Assembly (NCBI GenBank): GCA_026168455.1
Contig: CM047427.1
Coordinates: forward strand, 86,334,670 to 86,398,669
DNA length: 64,000 nucleotides
Direction of reading: 5' to 3'
Source: Theocolax elegans
Taxonomy: Eukaryota > Arthropoda > Insecta > Hymenoptera > Cerocephalidae
A program made the translations under genes and the position numbers. Position 1 is the stretch's first letter, and every line of letters begins with the position of its first letter. A model generated the notes under the pieces. It made no database searches and was not told the origin of the DNA. It worked only from the letters and a program-made list of their open reading frames with translations. This document shows, piece after piece, positions 27,724-43,100 of this stretch.

Positions 27724-30700
27724 TAAATAGCGGGCGATTAATACGGCGACGGTTGCGCCAAACCGAAGAAAATTATGTTTGACCGCGACCGAGGTGTGTG
27801 TATGTAACACGCCCCGCGCGAAACACTGCTCCAGGGCTTTTGCAGGATGTGGAAGCGGGTATATACTGGTTGCCCGAAGGGGAGGCTTTTTCTAATGAGA
27901 CCAAAGATCCGATATGCCGTTCCCAAGGAACCGGTACATATGTATATGCACGTATATACACATATATACATATATACATGTATATATATGTACATGTAAA
28001 TGTATATCGATCGGTGGATTTCAATCGCTCACCAATTAATCATCTAAAAGGGGCTTCCATTATGCTGATAATATATTTTTTTTCTTATCATTAGTTTTAA
28101 TTTTTTTTCGCTTTCAATGAAAAAAATTTGTATGAACGTTTTTTGCAGACTATTTTATAAACCATCATTATTTTAATTGCGTAAGCGAATGCAAGACTCT
28201 CATTGATTTTTACGTTAAAGGCGTTTAAACTATATCTTCCGACTACAAAACCTCGTAAATCAATAAGACAAAGAGTACAAAAGACGACAAAAAGTACATC
28301 ATAAACTGAGGATCATAATTACAAGTATCGCGAAACGCGTCGCGCGACATAACAAAATCGTAACGTTCAATTAGTTGAACAAACTCGGGAACACCACGCG
28401 ATAGCAAGGAGAACAAAAAGAAAGGTAAGAACAATTAACGATCATTCTCTCTCCTTACTGGAAACAAAATAAAATGCGTTGCAAGTAAAGAGATAAAAAA
28501 AAAAATAAATAAATAAAAATAAACGTAGACAATGTCGAATGCAAAGTGCACAATAATGAGACACTCGCCTCCCACTTCGCGATGACGCGGCCCCGACACA
28601 CAATCCACGCGCAAAGTCTGGATAAAAGGTCGAGGGAGACGCAGCTATCGACGACGGCCGTTTCGTCTCGTTTCCTTTGAGAGAGACTTCCGCGAGAGTT
28701 TGCATCGCGTGGGCGTATGCGCGCATCGCTGCTGGATCATAATAAAACCCCGTCCCGTATTGGACGAGCTCTTCCTCCTTCGCGCATCAATGCGTACATA
28801 TATATATATATACATATATATACGACCTTTTTCATACGCTCACTTTTGTGTACAGAGTGACTAATGACAGGCATTGATTGTACCTTTTGTTACCCCGATG
28901 TGAAAGTTCACCAAGTGCGAAAAATACGTTGTAAATGATTTCGGAATTTTTGCGCTTACGCCCGCCTGTTTTGTTTAAGACTCCGAAAGTATTATTAATG
29001 ATCGGTTGAATTAGTAAATCACAGCTTGCGTTTAGTCGAACGAACACGGGTATATATGGCCCTGTTTCGCGTTAACATGAAACCTGAATCGGACGAACAA
29101 AAATGTAGGTATATATCGTGCTGCTATAGATACATGTGCGTGCGTGCCTGTGTGCACCTATGTATATAAATACGTATTCAACGTACGTATTGATGTGGCT
29201 AAACTCAAGTGCCTAAAAGTTCAGTATTTTAATACCAGATTTATGGCTAATGTTATGTTTTCATTTACATTACTTTGCATAATATTTAAAATGTGTAATC
29301 TTGCAATCCCGACGTTGATAGTGATCGTGTATTACTTTCAATTTTATATAGAAAAAAAATTCAAAAATTTTAAATTCTTTGCAACAATTTATGATTAATA
29401 ATTCAATGATTCAAAATCGAATGATTGAGTCACTTTTCAGATAACTTTGTGTACCCACTTGTTATCGTTTCAGGAAAAACATTAAAATTAATCAAATTTA
29501 AAATATCGTTTACCTACAACGTTCAACGTAGTACACATTGCCATTATTAATTAAATTTAATTTTATGGATTAATGCAGATAATTATTGTTCGATATTACA
29601 GTAAAAATAACCTGATGCGGTTTGCATATTTAACGCGGTTCTCAGATTCTTTTAGATTATAAAATATTCTCTGTATCGAATTAAAACAATTGCCTACTGA
29701 TCAAAAACTTGCAGCAATTTTTTCTACGCAGTATACATATAATAAAAAATTTAAAAGAATATATATGCCCGCATACAATCTCTCTAAATTATCTTAGACA
29801 CTGCAAAAAATATATTTAAAAAAAATCTTACTAGTATGCTTCCTAATTGAGAAGATTAATACTCTCATTAGCGATCTCTAAGTGAGTACTTATTATGACA
29901 TTATTATTTAATGAAAAAAAATCATCTCTAATACCGAGAGCAAAGTAGTCGAGATTCCCTAATCATTTTCTCGCTATTAAGGCCACACGCGTATATACTT
30001 TCTCTTAAAGTGAGACAATGCGGTCGGTTCGCGAAACAATGGGCGCGTTACACGCGTGCGCAAGCGTTGACGGGCAAAATTGTAGTTGCGAAAAATCTCG
30101 CGAAACCCGATACGCTGACCGAGCACTCGCACGTCGCGGAAAGCGATTTCCTAGGTAATCGAGCCTTTCGTCGGGAGTGCAATGATTTTTCATAGATAAC
30201 GTGCTTTTCAAATCGTGTACGCTCCGTTTGCGATCGATTACTCTCACGTGATTATCCTCGATTATTAATTTTAATGATGAGATTTTCATGGAATATCGTT
30301 ATGTGCTACACAAAATCGATTGTTTGTAAAATTCAACGTAATATCTTATAATTTGAATTAGCTTGATATTTATTTTTATTATTCTATCACATCTTTACAC
30401 GTGTATGATTATAACAAAGGTTTAATTCAAGATATTTATGCTTTTCAATTATCAATCAGTAATAATATAATATTACGCGAATTAATAAGTGGATTATAAT
30501 TTTCCAGTTTGTTGTAATAGAAGTGAACGATTACTATAAAAATTATTCGAAACAGATTAATGTTAATTTCGTAAAATGTTACTAAAAAGTTTCTTCGAAT
30601 CAATGTACAATCGAATACATAAATTAGTATTAACCATTCGTTTTGATTAAGATAAATATTGTAGTTGAACTATCACGAATCGCTCACTCAGCAGGCTGAA

Positions 30701-31854
30701 TCACTTTGTTATGAAAGTCAGCTTCAAAGATGAGTAAAGAAATAGTACGTGTTGCCGAGAGAGACTTGTCATAAACATATTTGTAAAATCGTAAACATAG
30801 TGCCAATGACCATATTACACGCATTTAAACTCTTGACGCTATATGGATATAACTGCGAGAAACTGAATATATAACACAGCTGCATAATAAAACGAGTGAG
30901 TGTATATTACGTACATCACACTTGCTTGCAGGCGCGAAACAAAATTCGAGTAAACTTCACTGATTTCGTATATACGCAAAATATTATCGAGCTAAAAAGT
31001 TTGACAATTTCCAATGATCCACTTAACTTTTGACGACTCGCGATTTAATTAACCGTTATACTTTCCTTATCAGATTTTTCGAAGTAAACATTGGCGTGTG
31101 ACGTCAAATGCGCAGCCTAAATTCAGCACAAAGTAAAAGAAGAGCGTGATCGTGTGTACCGACAATTGGTATATATTAAAGCAAGGCCATCAAATCGTAC
31201 GAATCGTTAATGTACAAAGCCGACTTTGTTTTACTAGATATACCCTGATTAAAGCTGTAAACTAAATTAAATTAATAATCGAACATTCTCATGTACTTAT
31301 ATAAGTTAAACAGTCGTAATAAAAGAAATTTCGACTATATAGTATTAACTTACTGTTTTAAGCTAATTGTAAATATTCTTTCAATTTAATAACAAGGCTA
31401 ATTAGTATACATTAATTATAATAAAACGATTCAACGTAAGTATTGCCAATGTTTTTGAGATACGGATGGTTTGTTGCGCATTAAGATAAAAAATTTACTT
31501 TCTCAACGGAATAATAATCTGCGATTAAACGTACGTACATAAGGACGAGTGAGCTCGATCAGTCAGAATTTTGCGTATGATTTACGACCGCTATTTCGAC
31601 GCATTAGTCTTTGGAGTCGTTCTGGCGATATCATCGTCGGACTTTAAAAAAAAAAAAATCAGTCCCGTCAACGCGAGCCAGCACTACCGTGCTACCCGTC
31701 GAGCTGATACTTCAAGAAGGAGAAAACGAAGGATCTCTGTCGTTCTCTCGATGGAGATCATCTTACGGCACACGTGCTGCACACGCACGACGGAAGGAAA
31801 CCGCTTACAGGTTGTAAAGTGAACGTATCCTCTGTCGCGAGGATGTATAACGTT

Positions 31855-31884
31855 TCTCCCTCTCTCTCTCTCTCTCTCTCTCTC
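31855..31884. repeat. (TC)n microsatellite
   Basis: CT tract ending in CGCGC, next to a GC-richer block (about 31530-31900). Confidence 0.9.
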
Positions 31885-32802
31885 GCGCACTCGATCTTCC
31901 TTTTTATACATCGGCTTGTAATATTTTGATGTACGACATTTCATAAGACAGTGATTTTATTTTCTGCGGGGGTTTGTTTACGAATTCCGCACGTATATAG
32001 TTCCTAAACAGTAAACTTGCTTTCTCGGTGTGATGATACAGTGGAATGTTAGTTGCTTTTAAATATTGCTGCGGTGATAATTATTGTATTTTAATCGAAA
32101 CACCCGAATACAGATAATATTAACATATATTAGAGTACGGTTTGACAAGCCATAGAATGTGTGTATAGAGAATTAAAATCCGTGATAATGAGACGGAAAG
32201 TCCGACTTTGGGTTGCCGTGTCAAGCGTTTCTTCCAACATCTTTAAGACTACAGGATGTAAATTGTACTCTTCTAAATCCGTACGTGATCGCGCTTATGG
32301 AAATGGTGTTACGCGCGAACGTTTGATATTCAAGCGATTATTTCGTCGCCGAAAAATATATAGTTTTCTGATGTCCCGGTGGCGTTATATATGAAATACG
32401 TTCTATGAAAATTTACAAAAAAGAGAATCTGAAAAGGTATTTCAAATGCTTTTGTGCCCCTTAGCTTATTTATGCTCGTACGAGGTTCTTGTGGGCTTAA
32501 ATACGCCGTGAGGAAAATAAAAGTCTCACAAGGGGTTGCTTCTTCATTCAGGAACAAGCAGGTCGTTCAACCCTGAACTCGCATTCTTTTTTTTTTTTTC
32601 GTTCCCCGAGGCGATTATGTCATTGCACTTGGGTAAAAGCAGGTATTCGCTTCTCTACCTGTTGCTGACAATTTGCACTTGAACAAAAAAAAATAAATAA
32701 AATAACCTCTCGTACCATACTTTCAGAGCATTCATCTATATTAAATTGTACATACTGGTAAAACGAGAAAACGAAACATCGCTTTACTGCGTTGTACAAC
32801 TT

Positions 32803-34730
32803 GGTGGAAAATAAATACTTTATTAAGAATTGAATTTTCTAAGTAAATTTACGACGAAGAGGAAAAAAATACAGTAAACATGCTCGATAAACAATCGCTC
32901 GTGTACCGAGTATCGCACTATAGTCGCGCGATCTACTTGCATTAGATAAATAGTTGAAATTTAGAGGCGAGACGTGCAGCATTCCAGTCTCGTAATAGCC
33001 CATAAATGCGGGCACGCGTATTCGCAACGCGGAGAACAGCGCGGAACCTCCCCCGCGAAGCCCGCGGCATTTTGAATATTTTATTTTGATAATGGTTTAG
33101 GGGGAAAAAGAGAGTTTACACAGAAATCAAGCAACCTCGTGGTACGCAAATGCGAATTTTACGGTGCGTTATTAAACTAGTAAAGAGTCTGCATTGTTCA
33201 TAGTGACGGACAAGGCGAGGCATGGAATTTAGTAATGAGTTTACTCTCGTTAATTTTAGGGATGTTGTTATATGCAGAATTACTAACCTTATCTGAACAC
33301 ATATTGTTGATTTATCTTTTCCCAAGAATGAAAAACGTATCGCAATGTGCATAAAGCATAATTATGCGTAATAAAATCTATCAACGTATAAAAAATAATG
33401 TACTATATGTCATTTGCAAGAAAAATACTATACACGTTTATACTTCAATGCATTCTCGTTATAATAAAAATAAAACAAATTCGAGAATTCAGATAAAGTT
33501 AAAAAATTCATCCGCAGTAACAGCTAAAAACTGACAAGGCTCAACGTGAGTGTAATGAATTACGAAAACCTTGATCTTACAAAAAATTGATGCACAGAAT
33601 AAGGAGAATTTCGTAACTGGAGCTAAAGTATCGAGCGCGTTAAAATAGGCACATAAGTTATGTATATATAGGCAAGTCGAAGTCGAAAAGTCATGTATAC
33701 GATTACGAGCAGGAACTACGCGTAGACGTTAAAAGTAAAGCGCATATACACATGCGTTGGATTTCGCTCCCGTATAGCTCGGGGCATCCTGAACATTGTT
33801 ATCAAGAGCTGCCCATAAGCCTCCATCTGATATAGATAGTCGTTACTTCTTACATTCTCCACGAGTCGGTGTGGCAATGTGGTGAAAGTGCACATGAGAT
33901 ACAAACTTTCGATCGAAATTAACTTAATTGAACGTTTTATTTTATTTGGTTAATAAATACCAGGCTTAATGAGGTTATCGTATTTAATTACGTGGGATTA
34001 GATTAGAAAATTAGAGATATTATTTCACGTGCTCACGTATAATTAAATTAGTTTATATCTTTTGTGTGATGGTTCTTTCTTGCTTTTCCGGACGACAGTT
34101 TCGGCCAAGTAAAGTTCGATCGGGTTTAAATAGCATTGTGATACACGCCATTTCAATTAATTGGAAATATACGCAACTATATTGCATAAAACGTTATGTA
34201 TAATTTTTCGGGTGTTGGTAATAATTGAAGTGGGTACGGGATGGAAGAATGAGTAAATTTTATATAATGTATAATAGCTTGCTCGTTCGTATTCAAACGT
34301 AAAGCGTGATAAATTAAGTATTGATGACCTACAATACAAATAATAAATATATACCACCTCAAAAATGTACGTAAACCAATGTAGTTGAAAAAGCTTTGCA
34401 ATGAAATCATTAATAACGTCCGAGATAAATCTGGCATTCCAATTGAGTCGTACTCAAGAAAACAAAAACCGCATGGGAAGGTTAGCGATGGTCAGTTGCG
34501 ATTGCGAGAGACGGGGTGAGGCGTATCGTAAAAATATACAAAAGAGACAGAAAGGAGACCAAGTTAATCGTCGTAACTGAGAGTTTTCCTAATTTGAAAT
34601 ACAATAGAGAGCAACACGTCTATAAAAGTCAAAGTAAAAGGGGGAAGCGATGCATCGTTCTTCCTTTACGCTTTTCCGTAATGGCCGATCAGATAAGCCA
34701 GTAGCGAGCGAGACTGGTGGTCCTTCTCTC

Positions 34731-34762
<32 letters not shown>

Positions 34763-36487
34763 GATTTTATCTCGTTCACACGGTTGCGCGCTCCTCTTGA
34801 AAGGAGAGGCTTGATGTCATTATAGGTACGGGCTCACTTCAACCCCCATTCAAGCGTCATGAGAATTCCGATCACGCGCGTGTTGTTCTGTGCATGGGAG
34901 ATGCGGTGAGACGGTGCTCGCAACACGCCTTGACGTCTAATAAATATGTAAACACCCTTGGAGTTGCGAGTAAAGTGAGGACTGATTCATCACCCGCGAA
35001 ACCGATGACGCTGCCTTAAATTGTTTACCTAATTTGCTGGACGTGATTCTCTTTATCTTATAGCTCTCGTTTCTGTCGATCGTCAAACTTCCTTATAATT
35101 AATATTTACATTTTGCCAAACACTGGAAGGCGTTATTAAGACACTTACTTTTTTATGATTTGATAAATACATTACATTTATATTTTCCCACAAAAGGTAA
35201 TTATAAACATTTTTAAAAGGTGCAGTGTATTTAAACAGAACGTTCACTAAAGAGGTAAGATTTTGTACACTGTATTGGTACAAACATATTCTTACTAAAA
35301 CCTGTCCCGTAAACAAGGATATTTTTGTTAGAGATATAATATTAATTAAGACTACTAATAAAAATGATATTCTTTAAATTTAAACAGTAATGAATTGATT
35401 TTAATTCAATAAAATGCTGAGATACTTATATGTATATAGCTATATAATTATTTTGTTCAAAACGTAAAATATGAGGGAGGTTGGTGAGAACCTTTCACCC
35501 GCATCCCTCACCCTTTCTGATAGAATAAATATATTTTTTCGTATTTATTCTTAATTTTGTTTTTATATCTCCAATTGAAACGTTAATACGAATATATACA
35601 GATACATTGATTTATCTACATCAATTGTAAAGGATAAGGCTATAATATACGTGCACAAATAAATTCCGTAAATTATGATTGACGAATCGTTGTATGAAAA
35701 TCCGAAAACTACCTCATTCCAAACACCAACGCGAGCACTATTTAAATTTAACATCCTGCAATCATACATGTAGATCTAAAATACAAATAGGACCAGCTCA
35801 AAAAAAAAACAAGATAATACCGCTAGTCGTCGAGAGTCGAGAGAACAGAAAAAGAAATGTATACATATGTTCGGGTAGGTGTATTACGCGCATCAAGACT
35901 CACCCGCGAAACAAAAGGGCATCAACGGTCGTTTATACAATACACGAAGAGGGCGCGTGCGCGAAATACGATGGCGCGCGTCGATCATCTGTTCCGAAGC
36001 GAAGCAGCATCCGCCTCGTCGTCACCTGCCTATACAAAGTTCTATTCAGGTCCCCCCTGGGCACGCGCCAAAAACTGACCATATGTACTCGAATTTCCCG
36101 GAAAACTGGACCCCCGTTTATCAGGGATTTTGTGATCAGAAACGCTCGATACCTCTCTGCGCGACAATCGACAGGTAAAATCTTGGAAGAGAGATCGAGT
36201 TTAGAGACTCCTTTTCGAAATATTTCCTTATTGATTTTATATGCGATCGACATTACCGATACAATTTTTTACGAGCTCGTACGCCACGTGCGACCTATGG
36301 CTTTTCTATTTCTATGTTTGGACTTGTTTTTAGTAACGTGGGTGATTTATGATGCGGTTCATCGGTTTTTTTTTCACTTCAAGAAAGCCAGAAACGTTTA
36401 TAATTTCTATTGTCGTGAATTCTCAGTCGCGTGTAAAGAAGAGTAAGGAAAAATTCGGATTGTCTATTGACTTGTTAATGTTAACTA
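32803..36487. repeat. Tandem direct duplication 1, left unit (3685 bp)
   Basis: Non-coding sequence repeated immediately downstream. Boundaries share GGTG at 32803-32806, 36488-36491 and 40163-40166. It includes a TC-rich microsatellite (34723-34762) and a CpG-richer block at about 35830-36190. I see no recognisable gene. Long open frames here, including one of 255 codons from a TTG at 35679, have no domain I recognise. Confidence 0.95.
34723..34762. repeat. TC-rich microsatellite in duplication 1, left unit
   Basis: CT tract with two TATC interruptions. The right-unit counterpart (38402-38437) is 4 bp shorter and has one interruption, the largest single difference between the two units. Confidence 0.9.
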
Positions 36488-39400
36488 GGTGGAAAATAAT
36501 ACTTTATTAAGAATTGAATTTTCTAAGTAAATTTACGACGAAGAGGAAAAAAATACAGTAAACATGCTCGATAAACAATCGCTCGTGTACCGAGTATCGC
36601 ACTATAGTCGCGCGATCTACTTGCATTAGATAAATAGTTGAAATTTAGAGGCGAGACGTGCAGCATTCCAGTCTCGTAATAGCCCATAAATGCGGGCACG
36701 CGTATTCGCAACGCGGAGAACAGCGCGGAACCTCCCCCGCGAAGCCCGCGGCATTTTGAATATTTTATTTTGATAATGGTTTAGGGGGAAAAAGAGAGTT
36801 TACACAGAAATCAAGCAACCTCGTGGTACGCAAATGCGAATTTTACGGTGCGTTATTAAACTAGTAAAGAGTCTGCATTGTTCATAGTGACGGACAAGGC
36901 GAGGCATGGAATTTAGTAATGAGTTTACTCTCGTTAATTTTAGGGATGTTGTTATATGCAGAATTACTAACCTTATCTGAACACATATTGTTGATTTATC
37001 TTTTCCCAAGAATGAAAACGTATCGCAATGTGCATAAAGCATAATTATGCGTAATAAAATCTATCAACGTATAAAAAATAATGTACTATATGTCATTTGC
37101 AAGAAAAATACTATACACGTTTATACTTCAATGCATTCTCGTTATAATAAAATAAAACAAATTCGAGAATTCAGATAAAGTTAAAAATTCATCCGCAGTA
37201 ACAGCTAAAAACTGACAAGGCTCAACGTGAGTGTAATGAATTACGAAAACCTTGATCTTACAAAAATTGATGCACAGAATAAGGAGAATTTCGTAACTGG
37301 AGCTAAAGTATCGAGCGCGTTAAAATAGGCACATAAGTTATGTATATATAGGCAAGTCGAAGTCGAAAGTCATGTATACGATTACGAGCAGGAACTACGC
37401 GTAGACGTTAAAAGTAAAGCGCATATACACATGCGTTGGATTTTCGCTCCCGTATAGCTCGGGGCATCCTGAACATTGTTATCAAGAGCTGCCCATAAGC
37501 CTCCATCTGATATAGATAGTCGTTACTTCTTACATTCTCCACGAGTCGGTGTGGCAATGTGGTGAAAGTGCACATGAGATACAAACTTTCGATCGAAATT
37601 AACTTAATTGAACGTTTTATTTTATTTGGTTAATAAATACCAGGCTTAATGAGGTTATCGTATTTAATTACGTGGGATTAGATTAGAAAATTAGAGATAT
37701 TATTTCACGTGCTCACGTATAATTAAATTAGTTTATATCTTTTGTGTGATGGTTCTTTCTTGCTTTTCCGGACGACAGTTTCGGCCAAGTAAAGTTCGAT
37801 CGGGTTTAAATAGCATTGTGATACACGCCATTTCAATTAATTGGAAATATACGCACTATATTGCATAAAACGTTATGTATAATTTTTCGGGTGTTGGTAA
37901 TAATTGAAGTGGGTACGGGATGGAAGAATGAGTAAATTTTATATAATGTATAATAGCTTGCTCGTTCGTATTCAAACGTAAAGCGTGATAAATTAAGTAT
38001 TGATGACCTACAATACAAATAATAAATATATACCACCTCAAAAATGTACGTAAACCAATGTAGTTGAAAAAGCTTTGCAATGAAATCATTAATAACGTCC
38101 GAGATAAATCTGGCATTCCAATTGAGTCGTACTCAAGAAAACAAAAACCGCATGGGAAGGTTAGCGATGGTCAGTTGCGATTGCGAGAGACGGGGTGAGG
38201 CGTATCGTAAAAATATACAAAAGAGACAGAAAGGAGACCAAGTTAATCGTCGTAACTGAGAGTTTTCCTAATTTGAAATACAATAGAGAGCAACACGTCT
38301 ATAAAAGTCAAAGTAAAAGGGGGAAGCGATGCATCGTTCTTCCTTTACGCTTTTCCGTAATGGCCGATCAGATAAGCCAGTAGCGAGCGAGACTGGTGGT
38401 CCTTCTCTCTCTCTATCTCTCTCTCTCTCTCTCTCTCGATTTTATCTCGTTCACACGGTTGCGCGCTCCTCTTGAAAGGAGAGGCTTGATGTCATTATAG
38501 GTACGGGCTCACTTCAACCCCCATTCAAGCGTCATGAGAATTCCGATCACGCGCGTGTTGTTCTGTGCATGGGAGATGCGGTGAGACGGTGCTCGCAACA
38601 CGCCTTGACGTCTAATAAATATGTAAACACCCTTGGAGTTGCGAGTAAAGTGAGGACTGATTCATCACCCGCGAAACCGATGACGCTGCCTTAAATTGTT
38701 TACCTAATTTGCTGGACGTGATTCTCTTTATCTTATAGCTCTCGTTTCTGTCGATCGTCAAACTTCCTTATAATTAATATTTACATTTTGCCAAACACTG
38801 GAAGGCGTTATTAAGACACTTACTTTTTTATGATTTGATAAATACATTACATTTATATTTTCCCACAAAAGGTAATTATAAACATTTTTAAAAGGTGCAG
38901 TGTATTTAAACAGAACGTTCACTAAAGAGGTAAGATTTTGTACACTGTATTGGTACAAACATATTCTTACTAAAACCTGTCCCGTAAACAAGGATATTTT
39001 TGTTAGAGATATAATATTAATTAAGACTACTAATAAAAATGATATTCTTTAAATTTAAACAGTAATGAATTGATTTTAATTCAATAAAATGCTGAGATAC
39101 TTATATGTATATAGCTATATAATTATTTTGTTCAAAACGTAAAATATGAGGGAGGTTGGTGAGAACCTTTCACCCGCATCCCTCACCCTTTCTGATAGAA
39201 TAAATATATTTTTTCGTATTTATTCTTAATTTTGTTTTTATATCTCCAATTGAAACGTTAATACGAATATATACAGATACATTGATTTATCTACATCAAT
39301 TGTAAAGGATAAGGCTATAATATACGTGCACAAATAAATTCCGTAAATTATGATTGACGAATCGTTGTATGAAAATCCGAAAACTACCTCATTCCAAACA

Positions 39401-40162
39401 CCAACGCGAGCACTATTTAAATTTAACATCCTGCAATCATACATGTAGATCTAAAATACAAATAGGACCAGCTCAAAAAAAAAACAAGATAATACCGCTA
39501 GTCGTCGAGAGTCGAGAGAACAGAAAAAGAAATGTATACATATGTTCGGGTAGGTGTATTACGCGCATCAAGACTCACCCGCGAAACAAAAGGGCATCAA
39601 CGGTCGTTTATACAATACACGAAGAGGGCGCGTGCGCGAAATACGATGGCGCGCGTCGATCATCTGTTCCGAAGCGAAGCAGCATCCGCCTCGTCGTCAC
39701 CTGCCTATACAAAGTTCTATTCAGGTCCCCCCTGGGCACGCGCCAAAAACTGACCATATGTACTCGAATTTCCCGGAAAACTGGACCCCCGTTTATCAGG
39801 GATTTTGTGATCAGAAACGCTCGATACCTCTCTGCGCGACAATCGACAGGTAAAATCTTGGAAGAGAGATCGAGTTTAGAGACTCCTTTTCGAAATATTT
39901 CCTTATTGATTTTATATGCGATCGACATTACCGATACAATTTTTTACGAGCTCGTACGCCACGTGCGACCTATGGCTTTTCTATTTCTATGTTTGGACTT
40001 GTTTTTAGTAACGTGGGTGATTTATGATGCGGTTCATCGGTTTTTTTTTCACTTCAAGAAAGCCAGAAACGTTTATAATTTCTATTGTCGTGAATTCTCA
40101 GTCGCGTGTAAAGAAGAGTAAGGAAAAATTCGGATTGTCTATTGACTTGTTAATGTTAACTA
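36488..40162. repeat. Tandem direct duplication 1, right unit (3675 bp)
   Basis: Second copy, 10 bp shorter than the left. I could account for the whole difference: seven 1-base losses, six of them in A runs (for example A5 to A4 near 33313/36997) and one in CAAC near 34175, one gained T (near 37441), and 4 bp less in the TC tract. I noticed no substitutions. The bias to shortened A runs in this copy resembles long-read homopolymer error. Confidence 0.95.
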
Positions 40163-40166
40163 GGTG

Positions 40167-43100
40167 TATGATAAATCGTTGTTCCATGTCTCAGATTTAT
40201 CAATTTAAATCCTTTAATGATTGATACATTATATCTTTAGATATTTTCATCTGTATAAGAGTAGCTACATTCAATGTACGTATTTTCTTGTATGTATCAT
40301 TAACGAATAATACTATTCTCCTTGATCGTGAATTTTATTATTTTATCTTAAAATTCTCTACTTTGAAATAAAAAAGAAAAGACCCTCGTATACACAATCG
40401 GAGCGATCAAAAACCTGTATATAATTTTTCAAATCCACCATCGTGCTCGTAGGTGAGGGGAACCCCACAAAATTTAAAGGTATAACGGTCATCTCCGGTC
40501 CGAACAGACGGATCTACTTGCAAGCTTCCTGTACTCCCCTACAGTCGGCATCAAACAGAGGCGCGCGCGGGCGCATTTTTCGGAAATGAAAAGTGCCACG
40601 CGCGTCGGATCAGCTGTCTCCTCCTATGGTCCATACGCCGTCGGCAGATGTTGCGTATACACATATATGAATATACCTATATATACACGAGCATTCGCGC
40701 GAGGAGCATTGAGGTCTGGCAGCGTGCAGCCTCATACCCCTCTCTACAGAAACTTTTCAATTGTCGATTTTTCCTACCACCCTGCAGGTGAAATATACCC
40801 TGTATGTACACCTATACACACACACGATCGCACACATGCACACACACTACACGCAGGTTTATACTATACTAAAAGCGCGTGAGGGGAGTCGACTATGGGT
40901 CTTTTGGCTTTTTATTTCCGACTTTTGGATCGATTGTTTTTTTTTTGTTTTTGCGAGATATATATATATATCCTTCAGTAATCGCGACTCGTTTGGACTC
41001 GTTTTGCGGAATGATCGATATGTGACGGAATTGCCGGTGTCTCAACTATTGCGCATTGTATATTCCTACTTGCGCACTGAAAAAATTAGTGTGTACTCTA
41101 GACGTATTTATACTTCATCTTACACTCCAAGAAGAATAATATATGACGTTAATACTAAGATTAATTAGAAACTTCTTTAGGTTTCATTTCAAGTAAAAAG
41201 GTTAAATAAATTTGTTAATAACTTAAGTATTTTTCTAATAAACGATTAAACGACTTTCTTAAAAAACTATTAGATAAAAATATGTTTACTTAAACAATAT
41301 TATTAACATTATTAGTAGAATGAAGATTCTAATTAAATTTAAATGGTAACTTTGTTCTTATAATAATATTTCGTTAAGGTTTCACAAATGTAATGAAATT
41401 TATAAATTGTTATGTCAATTACCACAAACTATATAAATACAATTACTACTTATAGTGTGTCAAATTTTTTTGGTTTGAAAAATGTAGTTATAAATAAACT
41501 TCTATTCTGTATAAAAAACAACACTTTTTGTCGAAGTTTTCACTTTTACTAATGACTAAATATAATGCTTGATTTCGACATTTCATAATTTTTGTTTATA
41601 CATTTGAATTTCGTTTAATATATTTAAAGAAGACTCTATCAATAAGTTATATAAGTAATTCACAAGGCATAAGTTAATGACGTCGTATTTCTCACTATTT
41701 TATAATTACATATGCCTCTATAACCACCAAAATGACTATATGTTTCACATATACATCCGCTCTGACTTGAAAATCTTGGTTGAAAAAAAAAAAGAAAAAA
41801 GAAAAACCTAACATTCCAAGGGATTTAAAAAGACGGGTACGCATCCAAATAAAAAAGGCTCACAGCCCGTATCCTCTTTATTATTACAGTTTTCTCCTCT
41901 CCGTCCTCGAAAAATTGCAGCAGGTCCTTCGTTCGTCTATACGCACAAAGAATCGGCTCGTCTCATGCGCGCATCGTTGAGTCCGTGGCTGATCAACGGC
42001 GTTACCAAGAAGCGCCGATTCTTCGAGATTCCTTTTCGACAATGGATTCTACGGGCCCTATTCATCCAAAAGAAAAGTGTCCAAGGGTCCCCCGATCCAT
42101 TCATACCTATGAACGAAATATCCGGCATTGTCGCGCGTTTTCAGCGGTTCTCCGTTAGCTAACGAAAAATCGACCGGAAAATCGTACTGATTTTCGCGCC
42201 CACTACGATTGAGAGACGCTGAATTCGATTTTGCAAGGGTGCAATGGACTGGAACTCGTAAATGGCACTCGAAAATCTTTTATAGTTGAGACAATTCATA
42301 CTGGCTTCAGTTTTGTTCAAAGCGTTACGACACTTTTTGCACCGGTTGCCGTTTGACTTTTCGGTTTCGGCCAATTGTCAGTACGGTTCGACTTTGCCGA
42401 CTATTGTAAAGAAAGATTATTTGCTTACCAAAGTTACGCACAATAGATAATACAATTTTTCCCTATAAATCTTAGCGCTGTAGAAAATCGTGCGATGAAA
42501 TTTTTTTAACAATATATAATAATAAGCAACGTTACTTGTAAAAAGTTATTATTTAATTTATAGGATAATTAATATTTATTTAAATTATAAATCTTTTACT
42601 ATTTATATAATTGAAATTATTTATCCATTTTGCGTAATTGAATTTTACTGTTTTTGTAATAAATATATTTAAAGATACCAATATTATTAAATTTTACAGT
42701 TTAGTAAAAGTACTCTGATAAAATTACACGTCGTGACGTATCCGATTTAAAAACCCAAGTTCCTTATACACAAAGAAAAGTGAATTGCACGAATGATCGA
42801 TAGAGTCGCTTCCTTCGAAGAAAAAATCGTTTCGCCACGGCCATCCGAGTTAATTATTCAAAAGTCGCGCGGGACAACCTCATCGCCGCGAGTGTCCATT
42901 GAAAGAAATCTCTAGAATGAACTCGAATCCTCCAGTCGTTCAAACCAAGAATAAGGGGAGAAACAGAGAAAAATTTTGGGCACGCGGTCTAGCTTGCCAT
43001 TCTTGTAGTACGTTATTCTTCGTATTTTGCCCTCGGGTTTTCCTATGCCACAAAACAGTCACCTGTACGTCTCGGTACTTCCTTCTCTCTCTCACCTTTT

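Larger units (their letters stand above)
25281..32802. other. Non-coding stretch up to duplication 1
   Basis: AT-rich sequence with CpG-richer segments near 27380-27950, 28540-28760, 30000-30260 and 31530-31900. A TA/CATG-rich imperfect palindrome lies near 27955-28010. No gene recognised. Confidence 0.45.

Noticed and set aside
27955..28010. TA/CATG-rich palindromic stretch
   Set aside because: It is explained by low-complexity TATACA repeats, with no further structure.
35679..36446. 255-codon + strand open frame (repeated at 39354-40121)
   Set aside because: It starts at TTG, has no recognised domain, and lies in a duplicated non-coding block with several overlapping open frames on both strands. 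A chance open frame is likelier.
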